Shown one piece after another: positions 45,501 through 54,340 of a stretch of DNA of 64,000 nucleotides. The position numbers and the translations under genes are program-made. Source of the DNA: Zooshikella ganghwensis DSM 15267 (GTDB taxonomy: Bacteria > Pseudomonadota > Gammaproteobacteria > Pseudomonadales > Zooshikellaceae); NCBI RefSeq assembly GCF_000428585.1, contig NZ_AUAF01000003.1:1-64000 (forward strand), given 5' to 3'. A model generated the notes under the pieces. It was given only the letters and a program-made list of their open reading frames with translations, did not search any database and had not been told where the DNA came from. The number at the start of each line of letters is the position of its first letter. The stretch's first letter is position 1.

Positions 45501-46157
45501 ATGAAGACCTTATTAAAACAGCACCAAAATTATTCTATTAACTTTATGGAATATTACAGTGTATTACTTTTAGTATTGCTATTACTAATGACGTGCAATA
45601 ATGCCAAGGCAGTCCCATTAAATTTAACATTGCAGGATACCCCTGATATCAACTCAGCTTTTATCAGCGTTGGTTATGCAGCAGATACTGATACCTTATC
45701 GGCGAATGGATTTGCATTAAATCTTGATGATGACGGTACTCTAGAAGCCATTGCGGGTGGGACCTTTGGTCTAACAGCCACAATTGATTCTACTGGGGCA
45801 CTTTCTAGCGGAGGGATATTAAGTATTGGAGGTACGATAGCATCTTTAGGTTTTAATAGTGGAACGTTACTAAGTGGTAGTTTAAGTGCTTTTGGTTTTG
45901 GCCTAGCTTCTGACCCATTTGAGTTTCTATTTACTATCACTGGTGGTGATGCAGCATCTCTTTATGGTGGCATTGGTTCCAATGCTGGGGTTATTCTAAG
46001 CCTTGATACAGGTTTTACTGGAAGTTTTGAAAACAGTTTTCGCGGCACTGGATTAGCAGTTTCTGATGTAGCACCAATCCCTGTACCTACCACCTTAGCG
46101 CTTATTTCGTGTGGTTTGTTTGGGCTAGCGGGTTCATTGCGTAAAAAAATAAAATAA
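45501..46157 (+). CDS. VPTT/PEP-CTERM-type exported protein
   Basis: 218 aa. A long N-terminus precedes the hydrophobic signal YYSVLLLVLLLLMTCNNAKA (to about residue 38). The mature protein is Gly/Ser/Leu-rich with beta-strand periodicity: GALSSGGILSIGGTIASLGF, GTLLSGSLSAFGFGLASDPF, EFLFTITGGDAAS. It ends with DVAPIPVPTTLALISCGLFG then LAGSLRKKIK: Pro-rich motif, hydrophobic helix and basic tail, a PEP-CTERM-like sorting signal. The FGFG..FEFLFTITGG core is repeated in the next gene (aa ~120-155 there), so the two share a domain. Probably cell-surface. Confidence 0.75.
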   Translation: MKTLLKQHQNYSINFMEYYSVLLLVLLLLMTCNNAKAVPLNLTLQDTPDINSAFISVGYAADTDTLSANGFALNLDDDGTLEAIAGGTFGLTATIDSTGALSSGGILSIGGTIASLGFNSGTLLSGSLSAFGFGLASDPFEFLFTITGGDAASLYGGIGSNAGVILSLDTGFTGSFENSFRGTGLAVSDVAPIPVPTTLALISCGLFGLAGSLRKKIK

Positions 46158-46177
46158 TTTAATTTTCTGTTTTTATT

Positions 46178-46211
46178 AGTGCAGAAGCTATTCACTGGCT
46201 CTGCACTTTTA
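46178..46211 (+). terminator. Intrinsic terminator after the VPTT-CTERM gene
   Basis: agtgcaga (46178-46185) pairs with tctgcact (46200-46207), followed by ttt. It lies 20 nt after the stop codon. Confidence 0.75.
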
Positions 46212-46355
46212 CGACATAGAAAAATAAAAATATAAGAAGGTTACATTTTTTTGCGCAGTTTCGGATAACAACCACAAAAAAGATATTTATGACTTATAAA
46301 CACTCATTGCAAATTCTGCTTGGGTATACAGAAAAATAATTAATAGGAGGACCTT

Positions 46356-49300
46356 ATGCTCAGACTTTTTTCTAGGTGTAATGTGAAATCATTTCGCTTT
46401 ATACGGTATTTAATACTGCTATTAACGCTTTCAGTTTATGGGGTTGCTATTGCTGAATTGCTTAACATTAATCCATCCTTTCCTGTAATTGCATATAATA
46501 ACCAGGGCAAGCTAAACTATTCGGCAAGTACAGGTGTTTTTTCAGTTGACGCAACGCCTTTACTAATTCGCATTAGTGAAAGCTCTCTCCCTGTTGCCAT
46601 TTCCCCAATGAGCAATGGACCTGCGGATGTATTAATAAATTTCTCCGTTGATAGTTTTGGTTCTCTTATTGGTGGTGTGCCAGGAGATGATATCGTTATT
46701 ACTGGCAGTGTGGATTTACCTGATTTAGGGACATTTTCAGGCACCTTACTGACCGGCGAGATAACTGCATTTGGTTTTCGAGATACTGGTACAACATCTG
46801 ACCTTTATGATTTTACCTTCACGCTGACCGGAGGTGTCATCAGACATTTATTTCCTGGCGAAACAATAGGCGTAACACTTGTCAGTGAGCAGTCCAATTT
46901 TACGGGTATCTTTACTGTTGATTTCGGTGGTGAAGCGAAAGGCAATATTGGATTAGTTTCAACGCCAGATCAGTTAGTCAGTGCTTTAGGTGATCGGGTT
47001 TGGGAAGATCTAAACAACAATGGTATTCAAGACTGTGAAGATACAAATGAAAATGGTGTTATTGGTGATGTTATAGCAGGGGAAGAAAATAACCCACTAT
47101 TGAGTGACCAAGGTCCAGAGTGTGGCGGGAAAGCAAATGGAGGGGCTGGCATTGCAGGAGTAGAGGTATTTCTCTATCAACCTGATCAGTTTGGTGATTG
47201 TTCAATTCCTTTACCTGTTCCTTCACAGTATACGAACAGCAATGGTTTTTACTTCTTTGATAACTTAGCGCCTGGCGATTACTGTGTTGTCTTTAATATC
47301 AACTCCCTATCAAGTAGTTTTTGTGACACTGAGGGCTTTTCTCTTGGCTCTCCAAAATTCACCACTGCTAACATAGGTGGAAATGATGATATTGACAGTG
47401 ATGCCAATCCATTAAATGGTTCTACTGATAGCGTCAGCCTGTTTGCAGGTGAGGCTAACTATAGCTTGGATGCAGGTATAGTCTGTCCAGCTAAGCTTGG
47501 CAATCTGGTATGGCTGGATGCTGACCTGAATGGTCTCCAAAATAGTGAGTCAGGTGTTGAGGGCGTAAGTGTTGGCCTCTATAAGTGTGGTGTAGATGGT
47601 ATTCCAGGTACATCAGATGATGTCTTTACCGGTGAAACACGCGTCACAAATGCGCTTGGTGAATATATGTTTGGAGCTGAGCCAGGAGTGCTGGACCTTC
47701 CTCCTGGAGACTACTTTTTAAAGTTTGATCCTGATACTTTGCCATCTGGGTATAGTTTTACTTTACCTAAGAATGGCGATGACAATATTGATAGTGATTG
47801 TTTGGCCCCTTCCGGTTTAACGGCGTGTACAACCTTAGGCTCACGAGGAATAAACTTAAACCAAGACTGTGGTATTAAGCCTGACTGTGGCCTCACAATA
47901 GACAAACTGTGTCGTATTGAAGAGCCAGTAAATACTTCTTCAGATGCTAAGTGTGATGGCAAATTAAAACAGTTCACTGTCACTTGGACTGGTGATCCTA
48001 TCACAGTGAGTGGACTGCCTAATGATGCACCTGGTGGCGTAGTGAATACCAACCAAGAAGTGACATTCTTTGGGCCTTTTGCAAGCAATGATGTGTTTGT
48101 AAATATTTCAGGCTCAGTAACGGGTCAATCAAAGTTTCATATGTCCTGTTCTGATGGTGATATGGATGGCGCTTCAGATACTAATGATGCTCAACCCCAA
48201 GTCACTGCTATTGGGCGAGATTGTGGTAAGAATCAAGGTGATGCAAAAAGTAATGGCGATATAGACTTTATAAATAACTGGTTACTCGAAGGGTTTGTAG
48301 ACAACAGTGACCAAGTCTTGGACTGCACCCTGGATGATAATCCAGCGAGTTATGCTCAGGAATGTAGTTTTACGCTGCAGCCCGGACCAAGTTGTGAGTC
48401 ATTGGAAGGTAAGCCAGATAGCTTAACCTTCAGGTACACTGCTGGTGGTTGCAGTGAAAGTGACAACTCACAAGATGCAAGTAAAGCTGTATGTTCAGAG
48501 AGCACTGAGGGTAGTGTAGTTTCAGGACCTATAACGATTGTGTATGCAGGTGGCGATAACGATCTTACCAGTGAGTCCTACACGCTAAGCAAGATAACTG
48601 TAGAAGTTGGTGAAGAGTTTACGGTTAGTGGTGGTTATCGCTCAAACTCGTACATTATGATTAGCGATGGCAGCACATCAGAGTTAAACATGTTCCATAC
48701 TTCTTGTTCTCAGCCACTAGCCACGGGGGATGTATACGGAAGCCTGACATTAATAGGCATTAATGGTCAAACAGGAGGGGCAACAGTTAACTACCAATAT
48801 TCTGTAAAAAATACTGGAGTGCCTCTGAAGGACGTATTCGTTGAAGACAGCTTGTTAGGGAAAATAGGCTTACCCTTTGACTTAGGTAGTGGTGAAACCA
48901 AGATCCTAAATGCTGGTCCTGTAATTCTGAATACATCTACAACAAGTGTGGCAACCGTTAGCTCGTTAAGCTCCTCATGCTCTGGATCTGATACATTGAC
49001 GGTTAATGCCATCGAGCCAACGTGTGATATCCAGGTTGCTTTTAAGGAACTCCAGGATGATAAAGTTAAGTACAATCTAACAAATACCAGTCAAATAATG
49101 GCAACGCTAGAGAGCTTTATACTCAACTTTCCCTCTGAATACGGTGTAATTAAAGAGATTAAGTTAGATGGAACGATTTATAAAGCAAGTGAAAGTGAGC
49201 TGATAGTTGGCCCAGGAGTACAAATAAGTGCCGAAGACTGGACTTCACCCGATACATATCGTCGTGAGTTAGAGCCAGGTGAAACTAGAACCTTAGAGAT

Positions 49301-49772
49301 AGTCTTTACCGTTAAATCTGATGACACTCACTGGGATAATGTGGAAGAGGGAAGCATGCTAACGTTCAAGGAAGGCTGCCAAGTTAGCCTAAGACTACCC
49401 AATGCCTGTGATATTGATCGCCCAACGGAATTAGTTTTTGAGTACACAGCTAATGCGTGTTCTTCAACCACTAATTATCAGGAAGGCAGTTTTGAGTGTG
49501 AATCAGGTACTGAGGGTTCCATTGGAAGTCTGGTTGAAGTAACCATGACCAAGGATGAGAATAAGTTTGCAGTTCAACAATCAGGCTCCGAAGTCAGAAT
49601 ATTCAGAAGTGATGAGATAGGTAAAGAGTTTCCCTCAGAGATTAAGTACAACATAATTGGTTCCGAAGGAAGCCAGGCTCATGTGCTCCACACATCTTGT
49701 TCAAAGCCATTGAATTTAGGTGATCAGTTTGGTGCGCTTACGTTAAAAGAGTTCAAGCCAAGGACTAATTAA
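46356..49772 (+). CDS. Large SdrD_B-domain secreted protein
   Basis: 1138 aa, signal peptide up to about residue 33 (LILLLTLSVYGVAIA). Residues ~40-190 form a domain shared with the preceding protein (GTLLTGEITAFGF.., TFTLTGGVIRHL). Residues ~210-375 and ~380-510 are two SdrD_B/prealbumin-like units: LGDRVWEDLNNNGIQDCEDT and LGNLVWLDADLNGLQNSE, each with DxNxNG calcium-binding-type loops and ending with a SLDAGIV-like strand. From ~515 a repeat unit of about 115 residues occurs: PDSLTFRYTAGGCS .. FHTSCSQPLATGD at ~685-810, and PTELVFEYTANACS .. LHTSCSKPLNLGD at ~1020-1138, with a weaker one at ~530-600. No C-terminal anchor or PEP-CTERM tail is seen. AGGAGG-like site (aggaggacctt) before ATG. 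Confidence 0.8.
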   Translation: MLRLFSRCNVKSFRFIRYLILLLTLSVYGVAIAELLNINPSFPVIAYNNQGKLNYSASTGVFSVDATPLLIRISESSLPVAISPMSNGPADVLINFSVDSFGSLIGGVPGDDIVITGSVDLPDLGTFSGTLLTGEITAFGFRDTGTTSDLYDFTFTLTGGVIRHLFPGETIGVTLVSEQSNFTGIFTVDFGGEAKGNIGLVSTPDQLVSALGDRVWEDLNNNGIQDCEDTNENGVIGDVIAGEENNPLLSDQGPECGGKANGGAGIAGVEVFLYQPDQFGDCSIPLPVPSQYTNSNGFYFFDNLAPGDYCVVFNINSLSSSFCDTEGFSLGSPKFTTANIGGNDDIDSDANPLNGSTDSVSLFAGEANYSLDAGIVCPAKLGNLVWLDADLNGLQNSESGVEGVSVGLYKCGVDGIPGTSDDVFTGETRVTNALGEYMFGAEPGVLDLPPGDYFLKFDPDTLPSGYSFTLPKNGDDNIDSDCLAPSGLTACTTLGSRGINLNQDCGIKPDCGLTIDKLCRIEEPVNTSSDAKCDGKLKQFTVTWTGDPITVSGLPNDAPGGVVNTNQEVTFFGPFASNDVFVNISGSVTGQSKFHMSCSDGDMDGASDTNDAQPQVTAIGRDCGKNQGDAKSNGDIDFINNWLLEGFVDNSDQVLDCTLDDNPASYAQECSFTLQPGPSCESLEGKPDSLTFRYTAGGCSESDNSQDASKAVCSESTEGSVVSGPITIVYAGGDNDLTSESYTLSKITVEVGEEFTVSGGYRSNSYIMISDGSTSELNMFHTSCSQPLATGDVYGSLTLIGINGQTGGATVNYQYSVKNTGVPLKDVFVEDSLLGKIGLPFDLGSGETKILNAGPVILNTSTTSVATVSSLSSSCSGSDTLTVNAIEPTCDIQVAFKELQDDKVKYNLTNTSQIMATLESFILNFPSEYGVIKEIKLDGTIYKASESELIVGPGVQISAEDWTSPDTYRRELEPGETRTLEIVFTVKSDDTHWDNVEEGSMLTFKEGCQVSLRLPNACDIDRPTELVFEYTANACSSTTNYQEGSFECESGTEGSIGSLVEVTMTKDENKFAVQQSGSEVRIFRSDEIGKEFPSEIKYNIIGSEGSQAHVLHTSCSKPLNLGDQFGALTLKEFKPRTN

Positions 49773-50290
49773 ACCAAGCAATTTTCTTAATCTTGATGTA
49801 CTTGTTAGTAGAGGCTTCTTGTAAGCTGGGTAAAAATGTAGCAGTGCTAGTTTTTTTTCTCAGCCTACGAGAAGCTCAACAAGATTGTAAAAGATTATAC
49901 TCATGCAATGGTTGAACTCATTTGCTCCTCCCGCAGCAGAAGGCCATCCTTGGTCTCTACTGCTCAATGTTCCTGGCACCTGCTTCACAAACAAATTCAA
50001 GCATTGCCATCCCTCTTTGTGCTATACCCCAATCTCGCTTAAATCAGTAACAGCAATAGCTCAATGTATATATTATGGGCATTACAAGGTTTGGATAATG
50101 GCCGCCGAACTGTTTGCCGCAAGAAAAGTCATTTTTTTAGCAATTCAAGATGCATCAAAAGAGTGGACAATGCCGATTCGAAATTGGAAAGCCGCGCCCA
50201 GTATATTTATGATTTAGTTTGAAGATCAACTCAGATCCTATATTTAAAACTGGGCGTATACACAGAAATATTTACAGTGTCTAATTCACC
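49773..50290. other. Intergenic region, mostly repeat
   Basis: 49880-50130 is a family-1 repeat copy. The rest has no gene; a 104-codon plus-strand frame at 49903-50217 is the repeat itself and not a protein. Confidence 0.6.
49880..50130 (+). repeat. Family-1 dispersed repeat, left and middle part
   Basis: It runs from atactcatgcaatggttg through agcagaaggccatccttgg, gcttcacaaacaaattcaag and gtttgccgcaagaaaag. The right terminus is missing and the left terminal repeat is worn. Confidence 0.75.
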
Positions 50291-51078
50291 CTATAATAGA
50301 CCATTGTTATCAAACCATTTTTGATGAAGTTTTTTTGTAAACCCCTTCATATCAAGGTGCTTTTTACCATTATCAAAAACATTGATCAGATTTTTAATTG
50401 CTATTTTTCCCTTTTTACCAACTACAAACTCTTTAGAAGAACCAAAATATGGAGATTTTAAAAACTCCCCTTTTATACTTTTTTTTCAATCATGTAGTCC
50501 CAGTTTTCCTCATATCCAGCAAAGCCATCAACTCGCCTTGCTAGTAATATTGTGAATCCCTGTGCTATTGTATTCACATTAATTTTTTTAAAGTAATTTG
50601 CTTCATTAAAAACATCACCGTAGTTATAATTATTCTTGACAGCAATATGCATATTTTTTAGGCTTTGCATATCATTCCAATCAATAGGCTTTTCTTTTAA
50701 GCTATAAACTACAAAATCAGCTCTATTTATATATTCACTTGAATAATGAAATATTTTTTCTCTTGAAGAATTCCATCCTGTCGGAAACAAAACATCAACT
50801 TTTCCTTCTTTGATAAAGTCTAATGCTCTTGGCCATGGGAGAACATGAAGCTCAATCGTATATCCCATATGATGGTAACTATTTCTGACAATATCCCATG
50901 AATAGCCTTTAAGACTTATAGAGTTTTTTCCTGGCGATATTACTTCAACTGTGAACTTCTCACTAAAGCGAAAGGGTTCATAATCATGGAGAGTCGCGAC
51001 TTTAACTATTTTATCGGAACTACTAGCTTTCGGTATGAAATAAAAAAATATTGTAATAAATAGTAAGCATATTTTCAT
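50291..51078 (-). pseudogene. Substrate-binding protein with a frameshift in an A8 run
   Basis: The frame from the ATG at 51078 gives a signal peptide (MKICLLFITIFFYFIPKASS) and a family-3 solute-binding fold: VKVATLHDYEPFRF, SWDIVRNSYHHMGYTIELHV, LPWPRALDFIKEGKVDVLFP. After ENWDYMIEKKV it stops at 50473. If one base is added to the run of eight A (50480-50487 as T on the plus strand), the frame continues: SIKGEFLKSPYFGSSKEFVV, then GKIAIKNLINVFDNGKK and KLHQKWFDNNGLL to a stop at 50291-50293. The restored protein would be about 262 residues, the usual length of such periplasmic sensors/binders. It is thus a recent loss, a slippage-controlled gene or a sequencing error. Confidence 0.8.
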
Positions 51079-51627
51079 ATTTTTTTAACCATCAAAGAAC
51101 TTCAGCACCAAATACTACTGCATCAATTATAGCTATCAATGATAACTTGCATGCTTTTTAATCGTTAAAGATGATAATTATTAATGCAAAAGTGTAGAGA
51201 AATGATACATTTAAGTTAAAGAAAAAAATACAGTACTCTTTAATATAGCCTAACCCAAACTCAACATATATCAAAAAGTCGAATATTCCACGAGTTAAAA
51301 CTACTAAAGAATACTGTAACATAGAAGACCCTTGCGACTAAACATATAGCTATATTCCGATTTCATCATATTTAAGTAACTACTAAGCGATTCCCCTTGC
51401 ATAGGTGAATATACCTATAAAGAGGTATGATTAATATTTCACTTTAACTAATTATTTATTACACCGTGCGTGCAGCATTTTTGTAAAAAGAAGTGGCGCT
51501 CAATACTACAATCCGCTTTAACTCACTTAAGGGGAAATAGCATGGCAACTTAAAACCTAGCAGGAATCCAAATAATTTACCAGATAGGCCAAAGAAGTAT
51601 GATTTAAAGGTTTTCTGGAATCACCTA
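51079..51627. other. Intergenic region, no gene
   Basis: AT-rich DNA upstream of the frameshifted binding protein. No frame of note, no clear repeat family member. Confidence 0.4.
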
Positions 51628-51942
51628 ATGAAATACTTATTCATGACACCTTTAGCTATTTTTTCTTCCGTCTTTATCCTAGCTCATTTCTTATTATCTA
51701 TTAAGCTATTCACGAATTACTTCATTCAAAAAAAGTCAAATTATATCAATACCCTGCTATTGATTTTTAAAAAAGAGCAATATAGCTGACACGAAATACA
51801 ACGTTATTGGGTTTATAACAAGCGGCCAAATTACCGATAGCTCCAAGAGTGGATGGATTTAGCTGAGGTCATTAGAACTGAAACAAAACGAACACAACAA
51901 GAACAAAGAGACTCTCTGCTGGCTGGAATCATGAATATTTAA
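51628..51942 (+). pseudogene. Possible decayed small membrane-protein gene
   Basis: An ATG at 51628 opens 53 codons (MKYLFMTPLAIFSSVFILAH, then FLLSIKLFTNYFIQKK) ending at a TGA, 51787-51789. In the same frame, beyond this stop and one more, a further protein-like stretch runs to a TAA at 51940-51942: WMDLAEVIRTETKRTQQEQR, then DSLLAGIMNI. Either it is a genuine 53-aa membrane peptide or a 104-codon gene with two nonsense mutations. The ribosome site is weak (ctggaatcac). No family recognised. Confidence 0.35.
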
Positions 51943-52138
51943 TGAAGCTAATTAGTATAATGTAAATTTATATGGGATTTCACTGGGCTACTCTAACAGG
52001 CTTCCTTGCCTAGTAGAGAGAATGAGAGGAGAGAATTGCTGGTCAGTGCTTTAAATAAGTACTTTAAATAGGTAATTTAAAATAGGCACTTAAAACAAAT
52101 TAACTATAAAAACCCTTATATCAATTGAGTGTTATGGT

Positions 52139-52351
52139 TTACATTGGGGAAACATGGCTAGCTAAGTGAGTTCCTTTCCCTTTTCTTGAAAGAAGTAGCC
52201 TAACTTCTTGACCTGGTGTTAATTGATATCGACCAGGCTCTTTAAAGCTTGAATGATTAATATAAACCTGGATAATACCATCAATATCAATACAGCCAAT
52301 ACCATTATTTTGACAATACCATTTTACATGACCAACACATTGGGTATTCAT
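52139..52351 (-). CDS. Divergent cold-shock-domain-like small protein
   Basis: 70 aa, CspA length. It starts MNTQCVGHVKWYCQNNGIGC, parallel to the CspA opening GxVKWFNxxKGFGFI. Then come DGIIQVYINHSSFK (CspA: DVFVHxSAI) and LTPGQEVRLLLSRKGKGTHL (CspA: LxEGQxVxF). The RNP1 aromatic motif KGFGFI is reduced to NGIGCI, lacking both Phe, and the VFVH motif of RNP2 is VYIN. Nucleic-acid stacking is therefore probably weakened. aaggagc precedes the ATG on the minus strand. The function is uncertain; it could be a cold-shock paralogue with altered binding. Confidence 0.7.
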   Translation of the reverse strand: MNTQCVGHVKWYCQNNGIGCIDIDGIIQVYINHSSFKEPGRYQLTPGQEVRLLLSRKGKGTHLASHVSPM

Positions 52352-52587
52352 TCTAGTGCTCCTTAATATCTTTCCTTACAATTTTAATTATTTCTTTATA
52401 AAAGAGTACTCTATAAGGGTTCTACAAACCTTTACCAATATCAAAAAAAACCTTATTTTCTCATTAAAAAACCAAATAACATTATTAAAAAACCTTCTTT
52501 ATAAAGCCATACTACTTTGCACTTCTTGGCTTAATATTTCTTACGAATTAACCACAGCTCTACAAAGAAGCAAATACCAGACAATCA

Positions 52588-53457
52588 CTAGTTTTTAAGC
52601 TTTCTACGGCTAGCCAATAATAAACCCAAGCTTAACAAGGCAACAGAAGTAGGTTCAGGCACTTTAGTTAACCGAGCAAAGGTATATAAATTAGTCGAGG
52701 CATTCTCAGCCGTAAAGTAATCAGGACCCAGTTCAATGGTTGACCCGTCTGCATCAAATGAACTATAAATAAAGAGTTCATAGGCCATGTCATCAATCAT
52801 TATATCTAATGTCACAGGAAAGCCTGAGTCAGTGGTCAGTGTGAAAAAGTCATCACAAATAGACCCTCGTGGATTACCAAAAGGGCAGTCGCCTGCATTT
52901 AACGTCTCATTGAATGCGATATCAAATAATGTTACTAACGATGAGCCATAATCAGCAGGCATGACTAAATCATCAGGCACATCAGCATCACCCAATACTG
53001 CAGCAGTTGCAACAGCCAGGGGAATACCCATTATTTCAGCTGACTGAAATCCAGCCCCTAATGTACTACTCATTGATAATGCTCCTAATATTTGGGCTGT
53101 TGCTAAAGTAGCAAATGCTCCATTAAGCACATTATTATTATGTGTAATAACTGATAACTCATAAGGTGTATTTAGCGCTTCAATTGCAACAGACTTATGA
53201 CTGATTAATTGAAGGTTACTTTGGTCTCCATCTCCAATTGGCTCACCCCAACTTAACTGACTAAAAATATCTAAACCACCATTAAAGTTGGTGTCCGTAA
53301 TAATGGTTGGTGCAACAAAAGTACCTCCACCTACCGTCGCGTTCTGGAAGATACCTGAGCCATCAACTAAAGAAAAGTCAAGAATACTCGCTTGCGTATT
53401 TACAGCAGCGGCAAGACAAGAAACCGTAAATAGTTTGGCAATGTTAAATGAGCGCAT
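52588..53457 (-). CDS. PEP-CTERM sorting-domain protein
   Basis: 289 aa from the ATG at 53457, chosen for the strong ribosome site aaaaggagaaaggaaa and the signal peptide MRSFNIAKLFTVSCLAAAVN up to TQA. The frame extends 16 codons further, but that start is not supported. The mature domain (ILDFSLVDGSGIFQNATVGG ... TPYELSVITHNNNVL ... FDIAFNETLNAGDCPFGNPR) has the look of the choice-of-anchor THxN-type domain known from PEP-CTERM proteins: THNNN is present at about residue 105. The tail is VPEPTSVALLSLGLLLASRR KLKN: canonical PEP motif, hydrophobic helix and basic end, processed by exosortase. No exosortase gene is in the window. Confidence 0.88.
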   Translation of the reverse strand: MRSFNIAKLFTVSCLAAAVNTQASILDFSLVDGSGIFQNATVGGGTFVAPTIITDTNFNGGLDIFSQLSWGEPIGDGDQSNLQLISHKSVAIEALNTPYELSVITHNNNVLNGAFATLATAQILGALSMSSTLGAGFQSAEIMGIPLAVATAAVLGDADVPDDLVMPADYGSSLVTLFDIAFNETLNAGDCPFGNPRGSICDDFFTLTTDSGFPVTLDIMIDDMAYELFIYSSFDADGSTIELGPDYFTAENASTNLYTFARLTKVPEPTSVALLSLGLLLASRRKLKN

Positions 53458-53762
53458 TTTCCTTTCTCCTTTTACATTATTGATTGAGGGTTCAAACCGT
53501 TTCACCCCTAATAGTGCAAGGAGATTGCCAAAACTGAAAAATATCAGAATATCATAGCGTTACCTATTTATTAGCTGTCCAAAAACCATTTATTGATAAG
53601 TGACTCAACAACCAGACAAACATAAATAGCAGATTATTAGGATACACGGCATATTCCCTATACTGGTTATGTAAAAAAATGATTAAGTCTAATAAATCCC
53701 TGCCCTCCTACACAGTTAATTCCTCCATGCACAGACAGTTCAGTGGTCCTCACCTCACCTTT

Positions 53763-53825
53763 ACATTCCTGAATAGTTGCCGCTTCCTTGCGACAAACAA
53801 TTCGACTGTGCGTTATCCAGCCGTT
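53763..53825 (-). repeat. Family-1 dispersed repeat, short inverted fragment
   Basis: ttcctgaatagttgccgctt and ccttgcgacaaacaattcg match the reverse complement of the right-middle part of the element, as at 2857-2938 and 29831-30090. Confidence 0.55.
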
Positions 53826-53949
53826 GGCTCCCCCTGTTGTAAATCGTACGACCACAACGGCTTAATAAATAATGATTAGGGCGCAAAAAAGAGGTTTAGC
53901 GAAGGTTATTTGTAAAACACGTTTCAAAAGTAAGGTGAGCATCACTGGT

Positions 53950-54292
53950 AGGGCAATCGCATATAAAAAGATTTTGTGATGATCAGAGATTGTACTCATG
54001 CAATGCTTGAATTCATTTGTTCATCCCGCAGCAGAAGACCATCCTTGGTCTCTACTGCTAACGGTGCTCCTGGCACCTGCTTCACAAACCAATTCAAGAA
54101 TTGCCAACCCTCTTTGTGCTATTTACCCCAATCTCGCTTAGGTCAGTAACAGTAATAGCTCAATATAAATTAAGGGTACTACAAAGGCTCGATAATGGCC
54201 GCTAAACTGTTTGCCGCAAGGAAGCAGCAACTATTCCGATATAAGGGGCCTGCAGGGAAGGATTCACGGTGTGTTCGCAGGGTATTATGTAA
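53950..54292 (+). repeat. Family-1 dispersed repeat, long copy
   Basis: It starts with the left terminal repeat agggcaatcgcatataaa and continues collinear with 55527-55903 through gatgatcagagattgtactc, cacctgcttcacaaac and gtttgccgcaaggaagcag to cacggtgtgttcgcagggta. Only the right terminus is missing. Roughly nine of ten bases agree with the reference copy by eye. Confidence 0.85.
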
Positions 54293-54340
54293 ACTAAAAC
54301 TGATAGTTTGCTCGATCAATTAAATCATGATTAATCTTTT

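Larger units (their letters stand above)
53506..54340. other. Intergenic region dominated by repeats
   Basis: It carries an inverted family-1 fragment (53763-53825) and a long direct family-1 copy (53950-54292). No gene is supported between the PEP-CTERM gene and pilW. Confidence 0.6.

Noticed and set aside
49903-50217. 104-codon plus-strand frame
   Set aside because: Consists of family-1 repeat sequence; the same element elsewhere has different frames, so it is not a conserved protein.
53679-53879. Frames in the repeat cluster
   Set aside because: Frame content follows the repeat and is not shared as protein by other copies.
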